A stretch of DNA of 64,000 nucleotides from Bradyrhizobium sp. ISRA464 (GTDB lineage: Bacteria > Pseudomonadota > Alphaproteobacteria > Rhizobiales > Xanthobacteraceae), in contig NZ_CP094526.1 of assembly GCF_029910095.1 (NCBI RefSeq), positions 1,550,001 through 1,614,000 of the forward strand. Reading direction: 5' to 3'. Positions 1 to 9,211 of this stretch are shown here, in pieces (position 1 is the first letter of the stretch; every line of letters starts with the position of its first letter). The translations under genes and the position numbers were made by a program. Under the pieces are notes generated by a model that worked only from the letters and a program-made list of their open reading frames with translations, searched no databases and had not been told where the DNA came from.

Positions 1-118
1 TCCGCCGCCCTTTTTGCTTTTACAGGAGGGGGCTCCGCCCGCCGGCCGCAATCAGTGCATCGCTGCCCGGCATCGTCGCGGCAGTCGAAGTCCGCGACAG
101 CGCACCGGCCGACCCTTC

Positions 119-1861
119 TCACACCGCGACCTTGACGGCCTCGCGCAGCGTGAAGCGGTCGCCGTCGCGGACCAGCGCGATATTGCGCTGATGGAACGCG
201 TCCAGCGTCGAGCGGTGGCCGATCGAGACGACGGTGGTCGCCGGCAGCTTTTCGGCGATGAGTTTGTAGAGCGCGGCTTCCGACGGCTCGTCGAGCGAGG
301 CGGTCGCCTCGTCCAGGAACAGGAATTGCGGTGCGTGCAGCAGCGCCCGCGCGATGCCGAGCCGCTGCTGCTCGCCGAGCGACAACATCCGGTTCCAGTG
401 CGCCTCCTCGTTAAGGCGCGCGGCGAGCTGCGGCAGTCCGACCGCGATGAGGACTTCGCGGACCCGCGCCGCATCGAACTGTGCGGCTTCGCCCGGATAG
501 ACGACCGCGTCATGCAGTGATCCGATCGGCAGATACGGGCGCTGCGGCAGCATCATCAGCCGGGCATTGGCCGGGATTTCGATGGCGCCGTTGCCGAACG
601 GCCAGATGCCGGCCACCGCGCGAAACAGCGTCGACTTGCCGGCGCCGGACGGGCCGGTGACGAGCGTGCGCTCGCCCGGGCGGAAGCTGACATGGTCGAC
701 CGAAACCAGTGGCGCGCCGTTCGGAAGCTTGACCAGGAGCTGCGGCAGCGCGATCTCGCGGCCGGAGGCGGGCCTGGCGTGAATCGAGGCGGGATCGGCG
801 GCCAGCTTGTCGGCGCTTGCGATCGAGCCCTCGAAGCCGTCGAGACGGGCGATCACCGCGCGCCATTCGGCCATGGTGCGGTAGGCCGACACGAAGAACG
901 AAAGCGCGTCCTGCACCTTGCCGAAGGCTTCGGCGATCTGGATCAAGGCACCGAGCTGGACCGTCTTGTTGACGAAATAGGCCGGGCCTGCAAGCGCGAA
1001 CGGAAATACCACCGACGCCTGTGCGTAGGATTGCGTGAAGGCGGTAAGCCGCTTGGTCCGGCTCATGATGCCATACCAGTTGGAGACGACGCGGCCGAAC
1101 CGCTCCGACAGGCGCTCGCGCTCGGCGCCCTCGCCCTTGAGCAGTGCGATCTGTTCGGAGTTTTCGCGGACGCGCACCAGGTTGAAGCGGAAATCCGCTT
1201 CCAGGCGCTGCTGGTGGAAGTCGAGGTTGACCAGCGGCGAGCCGATCCACTGCGTCAGCAGCGTGCCGAAGATGGCGTAGACCACCGCGCCCCAGACCAG
1301 GTACCCCGGAAATGAGAAATCGCTGCCGAACAGCAATAGCGGCAGCACTTCCGACAGCCCCCAAAGGATCACCACGAAGGAGGCGAGCGAGACGATCGAG
1401 CTCAGCAGTCCGACGCCGATCGCCAGCGTCTGGGCGACGAACAGCTTGACGTCGTCGGTGATGCGCTGGTCGGGGTTGTCGGCCGCGTCGCCCGCGAGCT
1501 GCATGCGGTAGTGATTGGCGTCGTGCACCCAGTCGCGGAGATATTTGCCGGTCATCCAGTTGCGCCAGCGGATCTGCAGCCACTGGTTCAGATAGAGCTG
1601 GTAGACACCGAGGACGACCGAGACCGTGGCCAGCGCGCAGAACACCAGCATCTCGCGCTTAAAGGTGTCCCAGTCCTTGTTCTGCAGCGCGTTGTAAAAG
1701 CGATTGCGCCACTGGTTGACCAGCACGTCGTTTCCGACGAGCAGCAGCTCAATCGTGATGACCGCTCCAAGCAGCACCCGGCCGGCCCACTTGTCCTCGG
1801 AACTGAAATAGGGCGCAGCGATGCGCCACACGGACGCGAGCGTCGAGCGAATGTTGTTCAC
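119..1861 (-). CDS. SbmA/YddA-type ABC transporter, fused permease and ATPase
   Basis: Inner-membrane half-transporter of about 580 residues with its membrane domain (about 1-340) fused to an ATPase domain. The ATPase has Walker A GPSGAGKST (403-411), Q-loop glutamine near 440, signature LSLGEQQR (493-500) and Walker B FLFLDE (513-518). The membrane half resembles the ABC_membrane_2 group (SbmA, BacA, YddA). Members of that group move peptides, very-long-chain fatty acids or vitamin B12, so the substrate here cannot be stated. The start is a GTG 11 bases after a GGAG. It is divergent from the lactate permease gene and appears to stand alone. Family confidence is high, substrate unknown. Confidence 0.9.
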   Translation of the reverse strand: MNNIRSTLASVWRIAAPYFSSEDKWAGRVLLGAVITIELLLVGNDVLVNQWRNRFYNALQNKDWDTFKREMLVFCALATVSVVLGVYQLYLNQWLQIRWRNWMTGKYLRDWVHDANHYRMQLAGDAADNPDQRITDDVKLFVAQTLAIGVGLLSSIVSLASFVVILWGLSEVLPLLLFGSDFSFPGYLVWGAVVYAIFGTLLTQWIGSPLVNLDFHQQRLEADFRFNLVRVRENSEQIALLKGEGAERERLSERFGRVVSNWYGIMSRTKRLTAFTQSYAQASVVFPFALAGPAYFVNKTVQLGALIQIAEAFGKVQDALSFFVSAYRTMAEWRAVIARLDGFEGSIASADKLAADPASIHARPASGREIALPQLLVKLPNGAPLVSVDHVSFRPGERTLVTGPSGAGKSTLFRAVAGIWPFGNGAIEIPANARLMMLPQRPYLPIGSLHDAVVYPGEAAQFDAARVREVLIAVGLPQLAARLNEEAHWNRMLSLGEQQRLGIARALLHAPQFLFLDEATASLDEPSEAALYKLIAEKLPATTVVSIGHRSTLDAFHQRNIALVRDGDRFTLREAVKVAV

Positions 1862-2167
1862 AGATTATCGTCTCCGGGAGATGGGCCGCAAAGGCCTGAA
1901 AAATCGGGACAATCGGAAGGTTTCAGACGAAAGTCGTAGAACTGGCATGCAAGCGTCGGCTTGTCCCATCGTTCGAGTCAACTCTAGCATGCTCGCAACG
2001 GCGAGGGGCGGGGGACCTTCAGTTTTTCGCGAGGATGTGAGCGATCCTTACCGATCGTTCATTCGCGAGCCGGGGCTCAAGCATTTCAGACGAACTCCCG
2101 CGGTCGCGCCCGGTGCACCCGTCTCACGCAGGCGGCGCGCCGCATAAAACCGTGGGGGGATCCCGAG
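1862..2167. other. Divergent intergenic region, ABC transporter / lldP
   Basis: This 306-base gap must hold the promoters of both divergent genes. I see no open frame with coding character, no strong palindrome and no RNA gene. A purine-rich GGGGGGATCC precedes the lldP start and serves as its ribosome-binding site. Confidence 0.5.
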
Positions 2168-3841
2168 ATGAACGGCACCTGGAATCAAATCTACAATCCG
2201 CTGGGGAATGCGGCGCTGTCGACGATCGCGGCGGCTGTTCCCGTGGTCACGCTGCTGGTCCTGATCGCCAGCGGCCGGGTAAAGGCGCATATCGCGGCCA
2301 TCATCGCCGTGATCGTGACCAATCTGATCGCGATCTTCATCTTCACGATGCCGGCCGGGATGTCGATCCGCGCCTCGCTGCTTGGCGTGGTCTCGGGCTT
2401 CTTCCCGATCGGCTGGATCGTGCTCAACGTCATCTTCCTCTATCAGGTCACCGTGCGGTGCGGGAAGTTCGAGCTCCTGAAGCGCGCCATCGGCGGCGTC
2501 ACCGAGGATCGCCGCCTGCAACTGCTGCTGATCGCGTTCTCCTTCGGCGCCTTCTTCGAGGGCGCCTCGGGGTTCGGCACGCCCGTTGCGATCACCGGCG
2601 CGGTGCTGATCGGTCTCGGCTTCTCGCCGCTCGCGGCCTCCGGCCTGTCGCTGATCGCCAACACCGCGCCGGTCGCCTATGGCGCGCTCGGCACGCCGAT
2701 CCAGGGCCTCGCTTCGGTGACCGGGCTTGATCCCTACATCCTCGGCGCCATGGTCGGCAGGCAATTGCCGCTGTTCTCGCTGATCGTGCCGTTCTGGGTG
2801 GTGTGCGCGTTCGCGGGCTGGCGCGGCATGATGCAGGTGTGGCCGGCCATCCTCGTCACCGGCGTGACGTTTGCGGTCCCGCAATATGTGATCTCGAACT
2901 ACATCAATCCCTGGATCGTCGACATCGGCGCCTCGCTGATCTCGATGGGCAGTCTGATCCTGTTCCTCAGGGTCTGGCAGCCCAAGAAGCTCTGGCTGTC
3001 ACCGGCGCTGCGCGGCCACGATGAATCGGCGGCGACGATGGTGGCGGCGAAGCCGCTCGACAAGACGCCGCTGACGCAGGGCGAGCTGTGGAGCGCATTG
3101 TTGCCGTGGATCATCGTCTGCATCCTGATGCTGATCTGGGGCAACGGCGCGTTCAAGACCTGGGCGAATTCCATCTTCACCTGGAACTACGCCGTTCCCG
3201 ATCTGCACAACATGATCAACAAGGTGCCGCCGGTGGCGGCGAAGCCGACGCCCGAGGGCGCTGTCTTTGCGTTCACCTACCTGTCGTTTACCGGCACGGG
3301 CATGCTGATCGCCGCGATCATTTCCGGGCTCCTGATGGGCGTCTCGCCGGTCGGTCTCGTCAAGGAATATGGCCGCACGATCAGGCTGTGCGCGATCTCG
3401 CTGATCACGATCTCGGCGATGCTGGCGATCGGCACGCTGACCCGGCTCTCCGGTGTCGACGCCACGCTCGGTCTCGCCTTCGCCGCGACCGGCGTGCTCT
3501 ATCCCTTCTTCGGCACGCTGCTCGGCTGGTTGGGCGTGGCGCTGACCGGATCGGATACCGCCTCCAACATCCTGTTCGGCAATCTGCAGAAGATCACCTC
3601 CCAGCAACTCGGCCTGTCGCCGGTGCTGATGGCGGCGGCGAACTCGTCGGGCGGCGTGATGGGCAAGATGATCGACGCGCAATCGATCGTGGTCGCCTCA
3701 ACCGCGACCAACTGGTACGGCCACGAAGGCTCGATCCTGCGCTACGTGTTCCTGCACTCGATCGTGCTGGCCTGCTTGGTCGGCCTGTTCGTGACCTTGC
3801 AGGCCTATGTGTATCCCTTCACCGAGCTGGTTCTGAAATAG
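2168..3841 (+). CDS. lldP: L-lactate permease (LctP family)
   Basis: Polytopic inner-membrane protein of 557 residues, close to the usual length of LldP (about 550). It imports L-lactate, and in relatives D-lactate and glycolate, in symport with protons. The family core FSFGAFFEGASGFGTP (about 122-137) and the late segment ANSSGGVMGKMIDAQS (about 493-508) are both present. Many hydrophobic segments run along its length. No lldD/lldEFG lactate dehydrogenase lies beside it, so oxidation of the imported acid must be encoded elsewhere. A clear intrinsic terminator follows, so it is probably monocistronic. Confidence 0.93.
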   Translation: MNGTWNQIYNPLGNAALSTIAAAVPVVTLLVLIASGRVKAHIAAIIAVIVTNLIAIFIFTMPAGMSIRASLLGVVSGFFPIGWIVLNVIFLYQVTVRCGKFELLKRAIGGVTEDRRLQLLLIAFSFGAFFEGASGFGTPVAITGAVLIGLGFSPLAASGLSLIANTAPVAYGALGTPIQGLASVTGLDPYILGAMVGRQLPLFSLIVPFWVVCAFAGWRGMMQVWPAILVTGVTFAVPQYVISNYINPWIVDIGASLISMGSLILFLRVWQPKKLWLSPALRGHDESAATMVAAKPLDKTPLTQGELWSALLPWIIVCILMLIWGNGAFKTWANSIFTWNYAVPDLHNMINKVPPVAAKPTPEGAVFAFTYLSFTGTGMLIAAIISGLLMGVSPVGLVKEYGRTIRLCAISLITISAMLAIGTLTRLSGVDATLGLAFAATGVLYPFFGTLLGWLGVALTGSDTASNILFGNLQKITSQQLGLSPVLMAAANSSGGVMGKMIDAQSIVVASTATNWYGHEGSILRYVFLHSIVLACLVGLFVTLQAYVYPFTELVLK

Positions 3842-3858
3842 GCGCCATCGCCGACACG

Positions 3859-3896
3859 AAACCCCGCGGGCGAAAAGCCCGCGCGGTTTTGCTTTT
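3859..3896 (+). terminator. Intrinsic terminator of lldP
   Basis: A G+C-rich stem (CCGCGGGC / GCCCGCGCGG, offset by one base) with a GAAA-type loop is flanked by AAACC on the left and GGTTTTGCTTTT on the right. It begins 18 bases after the permease stop codon. The reverse strand also has a partial A/T tract. Confidence 0.85.
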
Positions 3897-4049
3897 CAGG
3901 GGCATTTTCCATCGCAGGCAATCTGGCCAAGCGCATGGGCGTCCAATACAAGGGCGCGCGTTGGACCATGACGCCCGCCGAACGGCGAAGATCGGAACCG
4001 GCGCGGCTGAACAAGGCTCGAATGCGAGCGCGCGATGACAGGGAATGGC

Positions 4050-4463
4050 ATGATGTCAGTCGGACGAATGTTGCGGGGCGTTGCGCTGCCGGTGCTGGCA
4101 AGCACGGTGTTAAGCGCGATCCCGGCCAGAGCGCAGGGGGAATTTCCGTTCGGCTTCGTGATGACGCTGGACGCCGCGCGCATGCCGGGCTCGAAGCGGA
4201 TTCCCTCGATCGAGGTCGGCGACAACGGCGAAGTGTCGCTCGAGCTCTGGTGCGACGGCGGCAAGGGCCAGTTCTCGATCGCCGGCAACACCATCATCTT
4301 CGTCCCCGGCGCGATGGAAAATCGCACCTGCCCGCCGGACCGGGCCCAGGCCGACGGCGATCTGCTCGCTGCGCTCAAGGAAGCGACGACGTGGCGGCGG
4401 CAGGGCGATTTCGTCACGCTGATCGGCAGCAGGCAGCTGCGCTTCCAGATCAACACCAATTGA
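4050..4463 (+). CDS. Secreted META/HslJ-like domain protein
   Basis: Small exported protein of about 137 residues. The N-terminus is a typical signal peptide (MMSVGRMLRGVALPVLAS, cleavage likely after ARA). The rest resembles a META domain: a cysteine-containing strand (LELWCDGG), a CPPD segment, a helix LLAALKEATTW and a closing strand GDFVTLIGSRQLRF. META domains occur in heat-shock protein HslJ and in periplasmic stress proteins; no enzymatic role is known. I chose the ATG at 4050 because AGGGA lies just upstream; an ATG at 4035 is the alternative. The assignment rests on pattern and is moderate. Confidence 0.65.
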   Translation: MMSVGRMLRGVALPVLASTVLSAIPARAQGEFPFGFVMTLDAARMPGSKRIPSIEVGDNGEVSLELWCDGGKGQFSIAGNTIIFVPGAMENRTCPPDRAQADGDLLAALKEATTWRRQGDFVTLIGSRQLRFQINTN

Positions 4464-4480
4464 GATGCCGCCTCGCGCGC

Positions 4481-5146
4481 TTACGGCGTCGCGATCAATC
4501 CGCTTGCGGTGGCGACGATCCAGCGGTTGCCCCAGCGCACGATGGAATCGACCCGCCCGAGCCCGGGAATGACATCGCCGCGGGCGGCCATCCGTACGCC
4601 CTCGGGGCCTTCGAGAACAGCCGTCCCGTCGCGGACCTCGATCACCGACCATCCGGGGATGGTGGTCGGCCGCGTTTCCGGCGCCGGCGCGAGCGGCTGC
4701 TTCATCGCCAGCGCCACGGGGGGCGTGTTCACGGTGGTGGGTACAGCCGCGAGTGCCGGCAGGCGTGAATTGGTCTTTGGGATGCTGCCGGTGACCGATG
4801 GCTCTGATGTTGCGACGGATCGCCGCGGGCCTTCGCTTCTCGGCCTGAGTTCCGCGACGTGGGGCGGGGAGATTTCCCGCCGAGCCGTCGGGCCAACGTG
4901 GGAGGTGCCTGCAAGCTCGTGCCAGCTCACGCCGCCGGCCCATCCCAGTGCGAAGGTTGCCGCCACCACCACCGCCGCGGCAGTGACGATGCGGATGCGA
5001 TCGCGATAGGGCTCGCGCAGCAGCAGGGCGGCATCGTGATTCTCGCCGGAGACATCCCACAGGTCTGCCGACCGCTCCGGCAACCGACCGTCAGCCAGAT
5101 CTGTTGGCCAGATGCTTCCGGGGGGACTCGGCGCGCGGTCTTGCAT
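4481..5146 (-). CDS. Single-pass membrane protein with GspC/PilP-like C-terminal domain
   Basis: Protein of about 221 residues from ATG 5146 (MQDRAPSPPG). It has a cytoplasmic N-terminus of about 50 residues, one transmembrane helix (about 54-75, rich in A and V), a proline- and serine-rich linker, and a C-terminal strand-rich domain of about 55 residues. That domain (SVIEVRDGTAVLEGPEGV ... WIVATASGLI) recalls the homology region of GspC or PilP pilot-type proteins, but no secretion genes surround it. It ends 17 bases from the convergent META gene. Function unknown; the domain comparison is tentative. Confidence 0.6.
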   Translation of the reverse strand: MQDRAPSPPGSIWPTDLADGRLPERSADLWDVSGENHDAALLLREPYRDRIRIVTAAAVVVAATFALGWAGGVSWHELAGTSHVGPTARREISPPHVAELRPRSEGPRRSVATSEPSVTGSIPKTNSRLPALAAVPTTVNTPPVALAMKQPLAPAPETRPTTIPGWSVIEVRDGTAVLEGPEGVRMAARGDVIPGLGRVDSIVRWGNRWIVATASGLIATP

Positions 5147-5335
5147 GGCGTGACCTGTGTTCGGCTGCGCAATGATGATCCTCGAAACTGAATCGAGCCT
5201 TAATGCTTGGTGACCGAACTGCGGCAAACCATGAGCGAATGCGCGGCCCCCGTAGATTGACGGAGCTGTTGTGACGGCCGACAGTTGCGACATGTTGTCC
5301 CGTTGCGCCGATCCTGATCGTGCGCCGCATGGACC

Positions 5336-5815
5336 ATGCCCGAGATGCGCACGCCCGAGATCACGATCTCCCCTGAAGACCCAAGGCAGCCGGAGGTCCG
5401 GCGGCTGATCGCCCTGTCGGACGCCGCCATGCAGGCGCTCTATCCGGCCGAGAGCAATCATCTCGTCGACGCCGATGCGCTTGCCGCGCCCGGCGCGGTA
5501 TTCCTCGTCGCGCGCAGCGGCAGGGAGGTGCTCGGATCGATCGCCTTCCGCATCATCGCACCTGGTCATGCCGAGATGAAGCGGATGTTCGTGCGCGCCG
5601 AGGCGAGGGGAGCCGGGCTCGGCCGGCGCCTGCTCGAAGCCCTCGAGGACGCCGCCCGCCGGCAGCACGTCGACCGCATCAGCCTGGAGACGGGGATCCG
5701 GCAGCCGGAGGCGATCGGGCTCTATCGCGCCTCCGGCTACCGCGAATGTCCTCCGTTCGGCAGCTATGCGGCCGATCCGCTCAGCCTGTTCATGACCAAG
5801 CGCCTCCGGCCTTGA
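5336..5815 (+). CDS. GNAT family N-acetyltransferase
   Basis: About 159 residues with the GNAT core: the MKRMFVRAEARGAGLGRRLLEAL stretch (about 81-103) carries the acetyl-CoA pyrophosphate loop R/Q-x-x-G-x-G/A in the form RGAGLG, followed by the Y-R-A-S-G-Y segment near the C-terminus. It transfers an acetyl group from acetyl-CoA to an amine, but the acceptor is not predictable. The start at 5336 lacks a strong ribosome-binding site, and ATG 5345 is possible. It precedes an Ada-like regulator by about 100 bases. Confidence 0.85.
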   Translation: MPEMRTPEITISPEDPRQPEVRRLIALSDAAMQALYPAESNHLVDADALAAPGAVFLVARSGREVLGSIAFRIIAPGHAEMKRMFVRAEARGAGLGRRLLEALEDAARRQHVDRISLETGIRQPEAIGLYRASGYRECPPFGSYAADPLSLFMTKRLRP

Positions 5816-5916
5816 TCGCGGGCGCCCCGTGACGACTTGCCGCGCAGCGGTCGATTCCGGACGTCGTCTCCGGGAAGCGGGTCGTCACTGCGGCAGGCGG
5901 CCGCTATAGCGGTGAC

Positions 5917-6495
5917 ATGCTCGATTTCGCCGGACAGTATGAAGCCTTTCAACGCCGCGATCCCGCGTGGGACGGCATCGTGTTCGTCGCGGTGAAGACC
6001 ACCGGCGTGTATTGCCGCCCCGTCTGCCGCGTGCGCACGCCGCTGGCGCGCAATGTGACGTTCTACGGCAGCGCCGCATCGGCGGAGCGTGCCGGTTTCC
6101 GGCCCTGCCTACGATGCCGCCCGGAGGCGGCGCCGTTTTGCCCGGCCTGGAAAGGCACCAGGACGACCGTCGAGCGCGCGCTGACGCTTATCGAGCAGGG
6201 GGCGCTCGACCGCGGCACTGTCGAAGCGCTGGCCGATCGGCTCGGCGTCGGCGCGCGGCATCTGTCGCGTCTGTTCGCCGAGCATCTCGATGCCTCGCCG
6301 CTGCAGGTCGCGCTGTCGCTCCGCGTGCAGCGCGCCAAGCGCCTGATCGACGGCAGCGATATTCCGATCCGTCTGGTCGCTCAGCGCGCCGGCTTTTCCA
6401 GCGCCCGGCGCATGAACGCCGCCTTCACCAGGCTCTATGGACGGCCTCCCTCGGCGTTGCGACGGAGGCGATCACCGAACCTCACCCCGCTGTAA
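5917..6495 (+). CDS. Ada-like regulator: metal-binding N-terminal domain plus AraC HTH, no methyltransferase domain
   Basis: About 192 residues. The N-terminal Ada metal-binding domain keeps four cysteines at 33, 37 (CRPVC) and 64, 67 (CLRC). In Ada they hold zinc, and one accepts methyl groups from DNA phosphotriesters. Residues about 85-185 form an AraC-type double helix-turn-helix (ALADRLGVGARHLSRLF, then VAQRAGFSSARRMNAAF). The C-terminal O6-methylguanine methyltransferase of full Ada is missing, as in split AdaA-type or Ada-AlkA-type proteins, and no alkA or ogt lies next to it. Likely a methylation-sensing transcription factor. Confidence 0.88.
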   Translation: MLDFAGQYEAFQRRDPAWDGIVFVAVKTTGVYCRPVCRVRTPLARNVTFYGSAASAERAGFRPCLRCRPEAAPFCPAWKGTRTTVERALTLIEQGALDRGTVEALADRLGVGARHLSRLFAEHLDASPLQVALSLRVQRAKRLIDGSDIPIRLVAQRAGFSSARRMNAAFTRLYGRPPSALRRRRSPNLTPL

Positions 6496-6514
6496 ACTCA
6501 GATGGAGATCAGCA

Positions 6515-6982
6515 ATGGCCAAGACCTACGGCACCGTCAGTGCGGAACGAAAGAAGCAGATGAGCGGGCTCGAATTCGTGCAGGGGCTGGCCAGCGGCGC
6601 ATTGCCGCTCAACACGATCGCGGGGACGCTGGGCTATGACGTTGCGGAAGCCGAGAAGGGCCGCGTCGTCGTCACGCTGGTCCCGACCGACGCGCATCTC
6701 AATCCGGCGGGGACAGTGCATGGCGGCCTCACGGCCACGCTGCTCGACAGTTGCATGGGGCTCGCGGTCCAGTCGACGCTCGACGCCGGGATCAGCCAGA
6801 CCACACTTGAATTCAAGATTTCGTTGGTCCGCCCGATCACGTCGGACACCGGCCCGATCCGGGCGGAAGGGCAGGTTCTCAACTGCGGCCGCCGCGTCGG
6901 CACCGCCGAAGGCAGGGTGACCGACGGCAGGGGGCGTTTGCTCGCGCACGGCACCACGACCTGCCTGATCTTCCCGTCCTGA
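6515..6982 (+). CDS. PaaI-type hotdog thioesterase
   Basis: About 155 residues with one hotdog domain. The acyl-CoA thioesterase signature HLNPAGTVHGGLTATLLDS (about 66-84) contains the HGG motif and the following aspartate of the PaaI/YbgC-related group. It probably hydrolyses an acyl- or aryl-CoA thioester in the cytoplasm. I chose ATG 6515 (MAKTYGTV) because GGAGATC lies 10 bases upstream, which rejects a longer frame overlapping the Ada-like gene. It starts 19 bases after that gene, so co-transcription is likely. Confidence 0.85.
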   Translation: MAKTYGTVSAERKKQMSGLEFVQGLASGALPLNTIAGTLGYDVAEAEKGRVVVTLVPTDAHLNPAGTVHGGLTATLLDSCMGLAVQSTLDAGISQTTLEFKISLVRPITSDTGPIRAEGQVLNCGRRVGTAEGRVTDGRGRLLAHGTTTCLIFPS

Positions 6983-7040
6983 CCGGGCCGCTGCGCCGGC
7001 GATGTCGTCGATATGCCGGCGCAGCGCTGGCCGCTGAACT

Positions 7041-7526
7041 CTACCGTAACGTGCCGCCGGGCGGCGTCGCGGCGCTGTCGGGTTCGGGCAGGCGAATAAG
7101 ACCGAGCTGAAGCATCGCGCTCAGCGCATCCTCCTGTCCCAGTTCCTCGGCGATCCTTCCTTGCTGCAGACGCAGCACCGTCGTGCCGGCGAATCTCATC
7201 TTGCGTCCCGAGGCCGCAGGGATCGAGCCCAGGCGAAAGTCGCTGAACGCCGGGCCCGTATGCGTGCCGCCGCCTTCCCATCGGCCCACCACGTAGTCGC
7301 CGTCTGCAATAAGATCGCCGACGCCCCAGAAGTTGAGATCGGGAAAGGCTTCGCGAAACTCCGTCATGAAGTTCAGGACCTCCGCACGTCCTCGCTTCGG
7401 CTCGTGCATCGGGTAGTGCACGACAATGTCGGCGGTGGCGAGCTCGTCGACGATTCGCGGGTTCCAGGGATTTCCCCAAAACTCCTTGAACCATCGGGCC
7501 ACCACGCTCTTGTTGTCCTCTGACAT
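7041..7526 (-). CDS. SnoaL-like (NTF2-fold) ester cyclase family protein
   Basis: About 161 residues from ATG 7526, preceded by GGAGACG. The pattern VVARWFKEFWGNPWNPRIVDELATADIVVHYP, then FMTEFREAFPDLNF, then GDYVVGRWEGGGTHTGPAF, is typical of SnoaL-like polyketide cyclase or ester-cyclase proteins with the NTF2 fold. These bind or hydrolyse small ligands, and most bacterial members have no known substrate. It converges on the thioesterase gene. A longer reading from further upstream exists but lacks a better ribosome-binding site. Confidence 0.8.
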   Translation of the reverse strand: MSEDNKSVVARWFKEFWGNPWNPRIVDELATADIVVHYPMHEPKRGRAEVLNFMTEFREAFPDLNFWGVGDLIADGDYVVGRWEGGGTHTGPAFSDFRLGSIPAASGRKMRFAGTTVLRLQQGRIAEELGQEDALSAMLQLGLIRLPEPDSAATPPGGTLR

Positions 7527-7883
7527 CGCAACGTCTCCATTCGCGCTTGCCGGTGTCGCGATCATCGCGACCCCTGCGGTTTCGATGCGCGCAGTAAGCA
7601 TTCGGAGACGTGCCTCCCACCACCCGATTCCGGATGAGGCGCGAAGTGATGTCGAGATGAGATTTCGCGTTGCTGCTGCGCCGCTTGGCGTCGCGTGCCG
7701 AACATCGTCGTTCGATCTGAAATCGGGTGGTTCGCCGATCTGCGCCACGCAATCGTGCAACTTCGATGCAAGGAGCTGTTGATCAGAGGCGACCGAATGC
7801 TTCAGTCCAGGCCGGACGTCGCTTCACAACAACAGCGATCGGATAGGGAAGAGGGCAGCATCGTCGCCAAACCGACGCCGGGC
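7527..7883. other. Intergenic region upstream of the SnoaL-like gene
   Basis: This 357-base gap lies between two minus-strand genes and should carry the promoter of the SnoaL-like gene. I see no convincing coding frame, no clear palindrome longer than a few bases, and no recognisable RNA. The piece CACCACCCGATT ... AATCGGGTGGTT (about 7618-7734) forms a distant inverted repeat of about ten bases, possibly by chance. Confidence 0.4.
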
Positions 7884-9080
7884 TCACCTCCACACCGACT
7901 TGTCGGCATCCCAGCGCTGGCCCTTGAACTCCTTGATCAGGGCGTCGATCGAACCGTTGTCGTCCTTCGGTTCGCCGCCCTCCTCGTCGCTGCCGGTGTC
8001 TTCGGTCAGGTTCAGCTTCGCGCCGGCGCTGTCGTCCGTGGTCGAGGTCACGGGGCTCGAAACCCAGAGGATCAGCCGGTCGGAGCTGCCGGGCTTCTCG
8101 GGCGAGACCAGCGCGGTGATCTCGAGATTCTCGGTGAGGCCGAGCGAAGGGTAGATCGGGCTCGGCCGCTTCAGGATCAGCTTCAGCTTGCCGGTGTTGG
8201 CGTTCCATGACGCGGACGCCGGCTTGGCCGACAGGGTTTTTGCCAGCACGCTGGAGATCGCGGTCGCGATCTTGTCCCGGTTGATCTTGTCGCCGTCACG
8301 CCAGTCGGGGGCGGGGAAGCGGATGGTGCGGTCCATCTCGATCACGCCGCTGGTCCAGCCTGCCGCGGTCACGCCGGGCGCGGACTTCGCCTTGGCGAGC
8401 AGCGCTGCCGCGTGCTCGGGATCGACGGTGAGGTTGATGGTCTGCTCGCCGGCGCGCATCGCGTCGCAGGTCACCGCGAGGCTCGAGGTGCTGATCTCGA
8501 CAGCCTCGCCCTTCAGGTTCTTGAGGAATTCCCCCGCGGATTCGAGCTTCACCCGCACGCCGACCGATTCCGGCGAGACGTCGGTGAAATCCTTCGGCTG
8601 CGCCGTGATGGCGTCATCAGTCGCCTGGTTGTCCTGGAATTCCCTCTCGCTGAGATCGGAGTTGTCCGACGAGGCGACCTCGGTCACGTTTTGGCCGACC
8701 GTGATCTGGCCGCGGAACTCGAATGTGTCACCGGTCTGTTTGCGGCTCAGCTTGACGGCAACCGGTTGCTTGTCGACCACGCTCTGCGTGCTGCCGGAGA
8801 GGGTCTGGCCGTTGACGGTGAGATTGGCGATGAAGCGGTCCTTGCGATCGGAGCCCTTTTGGGCGGGATAGCAGACGTCGAGCACGGCCGCGGTGACGGT
8901 CTTGCCTTGGCGGGTCTCCTTGAGGATGACGTCGGCATTGCCGTCCATCAGGCCGTCGATCGCGGTGAAATAGCGCGTCTCGGGTCCGCCGGTCCCCGCC
9001 CTGGGTTGCAGCTTCATCTGGGCAATAGCGGGCGCCGAAGCGGCGACAAGACCGAGCAGCAGGAGCGGGAGCGCGCGCAT
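7884..9080 (-). CDS. Secreted protein of unknown function
   Basis: About 398 residues. A clear signal peptide is present (MRALPLLLLGLVAASAPAIAQ, cleavage after AIA). The mature part is hydrophilic and rich in Asp, Ser and Thr, with two cysteines (DVCYPAQ and VTCDAMR) that could form a disulphide. The C-terminus has an acidic stretch (DTGSDEEGGEPKDDNG) before a final helix. I do not recognise a catalytic motif. It is the last gene before the SnoaL-like gene on this strand and follows the marR terminator, so it probably has its own promoter at about 9081-9140. Confidence 0.75.
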   Translation of the reverse strand: MRALPLLLLGLVAASAPAIAQMKLQPRAGTGGPETRYFTAIDGLMDGNADVILKETRQGKTVTAAVLDVCYPAQKGSDRKDRFIANLTVNGQTLSGSTQSVVDKQPVAVKLSRKQTGDTFEFRGQITVGQNVTEVASSDNSDLSEREFQDNQATDDAITAQPKDFTDVSPESVGVRVKLESAGEFLKNLKGEAVEISTSSLAVTCDAMRAGEQTINLTVDPEHAAALLAKAKSAPGVTAAGWTSGVIEMDRTIRFPAPDWRDGDKINRDKIATAISSVLAKTLSAKPASASWNANTGKLKLILKRPSPIYPSLGLTENLEITALVSPEKPGSSDRLILWVSSPVTSTTDDSAGAKLNLTEDTGSDEEGGEPKDDNGSIDALIKEFKGQRWDADKSVWR

Positions 9081-9142
9081 ACGAAGAGTCCTCGGAGGGC
9101 AGAATCGGTTCCGTCGTAACTAGCAAACCTCTGTGTTATTGG

Positions 9143-9171
9143 CCAAAAAAGAAGGCCACCCGGAGGCGGCC
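9143..9171 (-). terminator. Intrinsic terminator of marR
   Basis: Read on the minus strand this is GGCCGCC-TCCG-GGTGGCC followed by TTCTTTTTT. The stem has one mismatch. It lies 40 bases after the marR stop and is almost identical to the terminator behind groEL at 10432-10462. Confidence 0.8.
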
Positions 9172-9211
9172 ATGGTTCGAATTCCTGATGATGTGAAGTG
9201 CGCCTTTGGCG

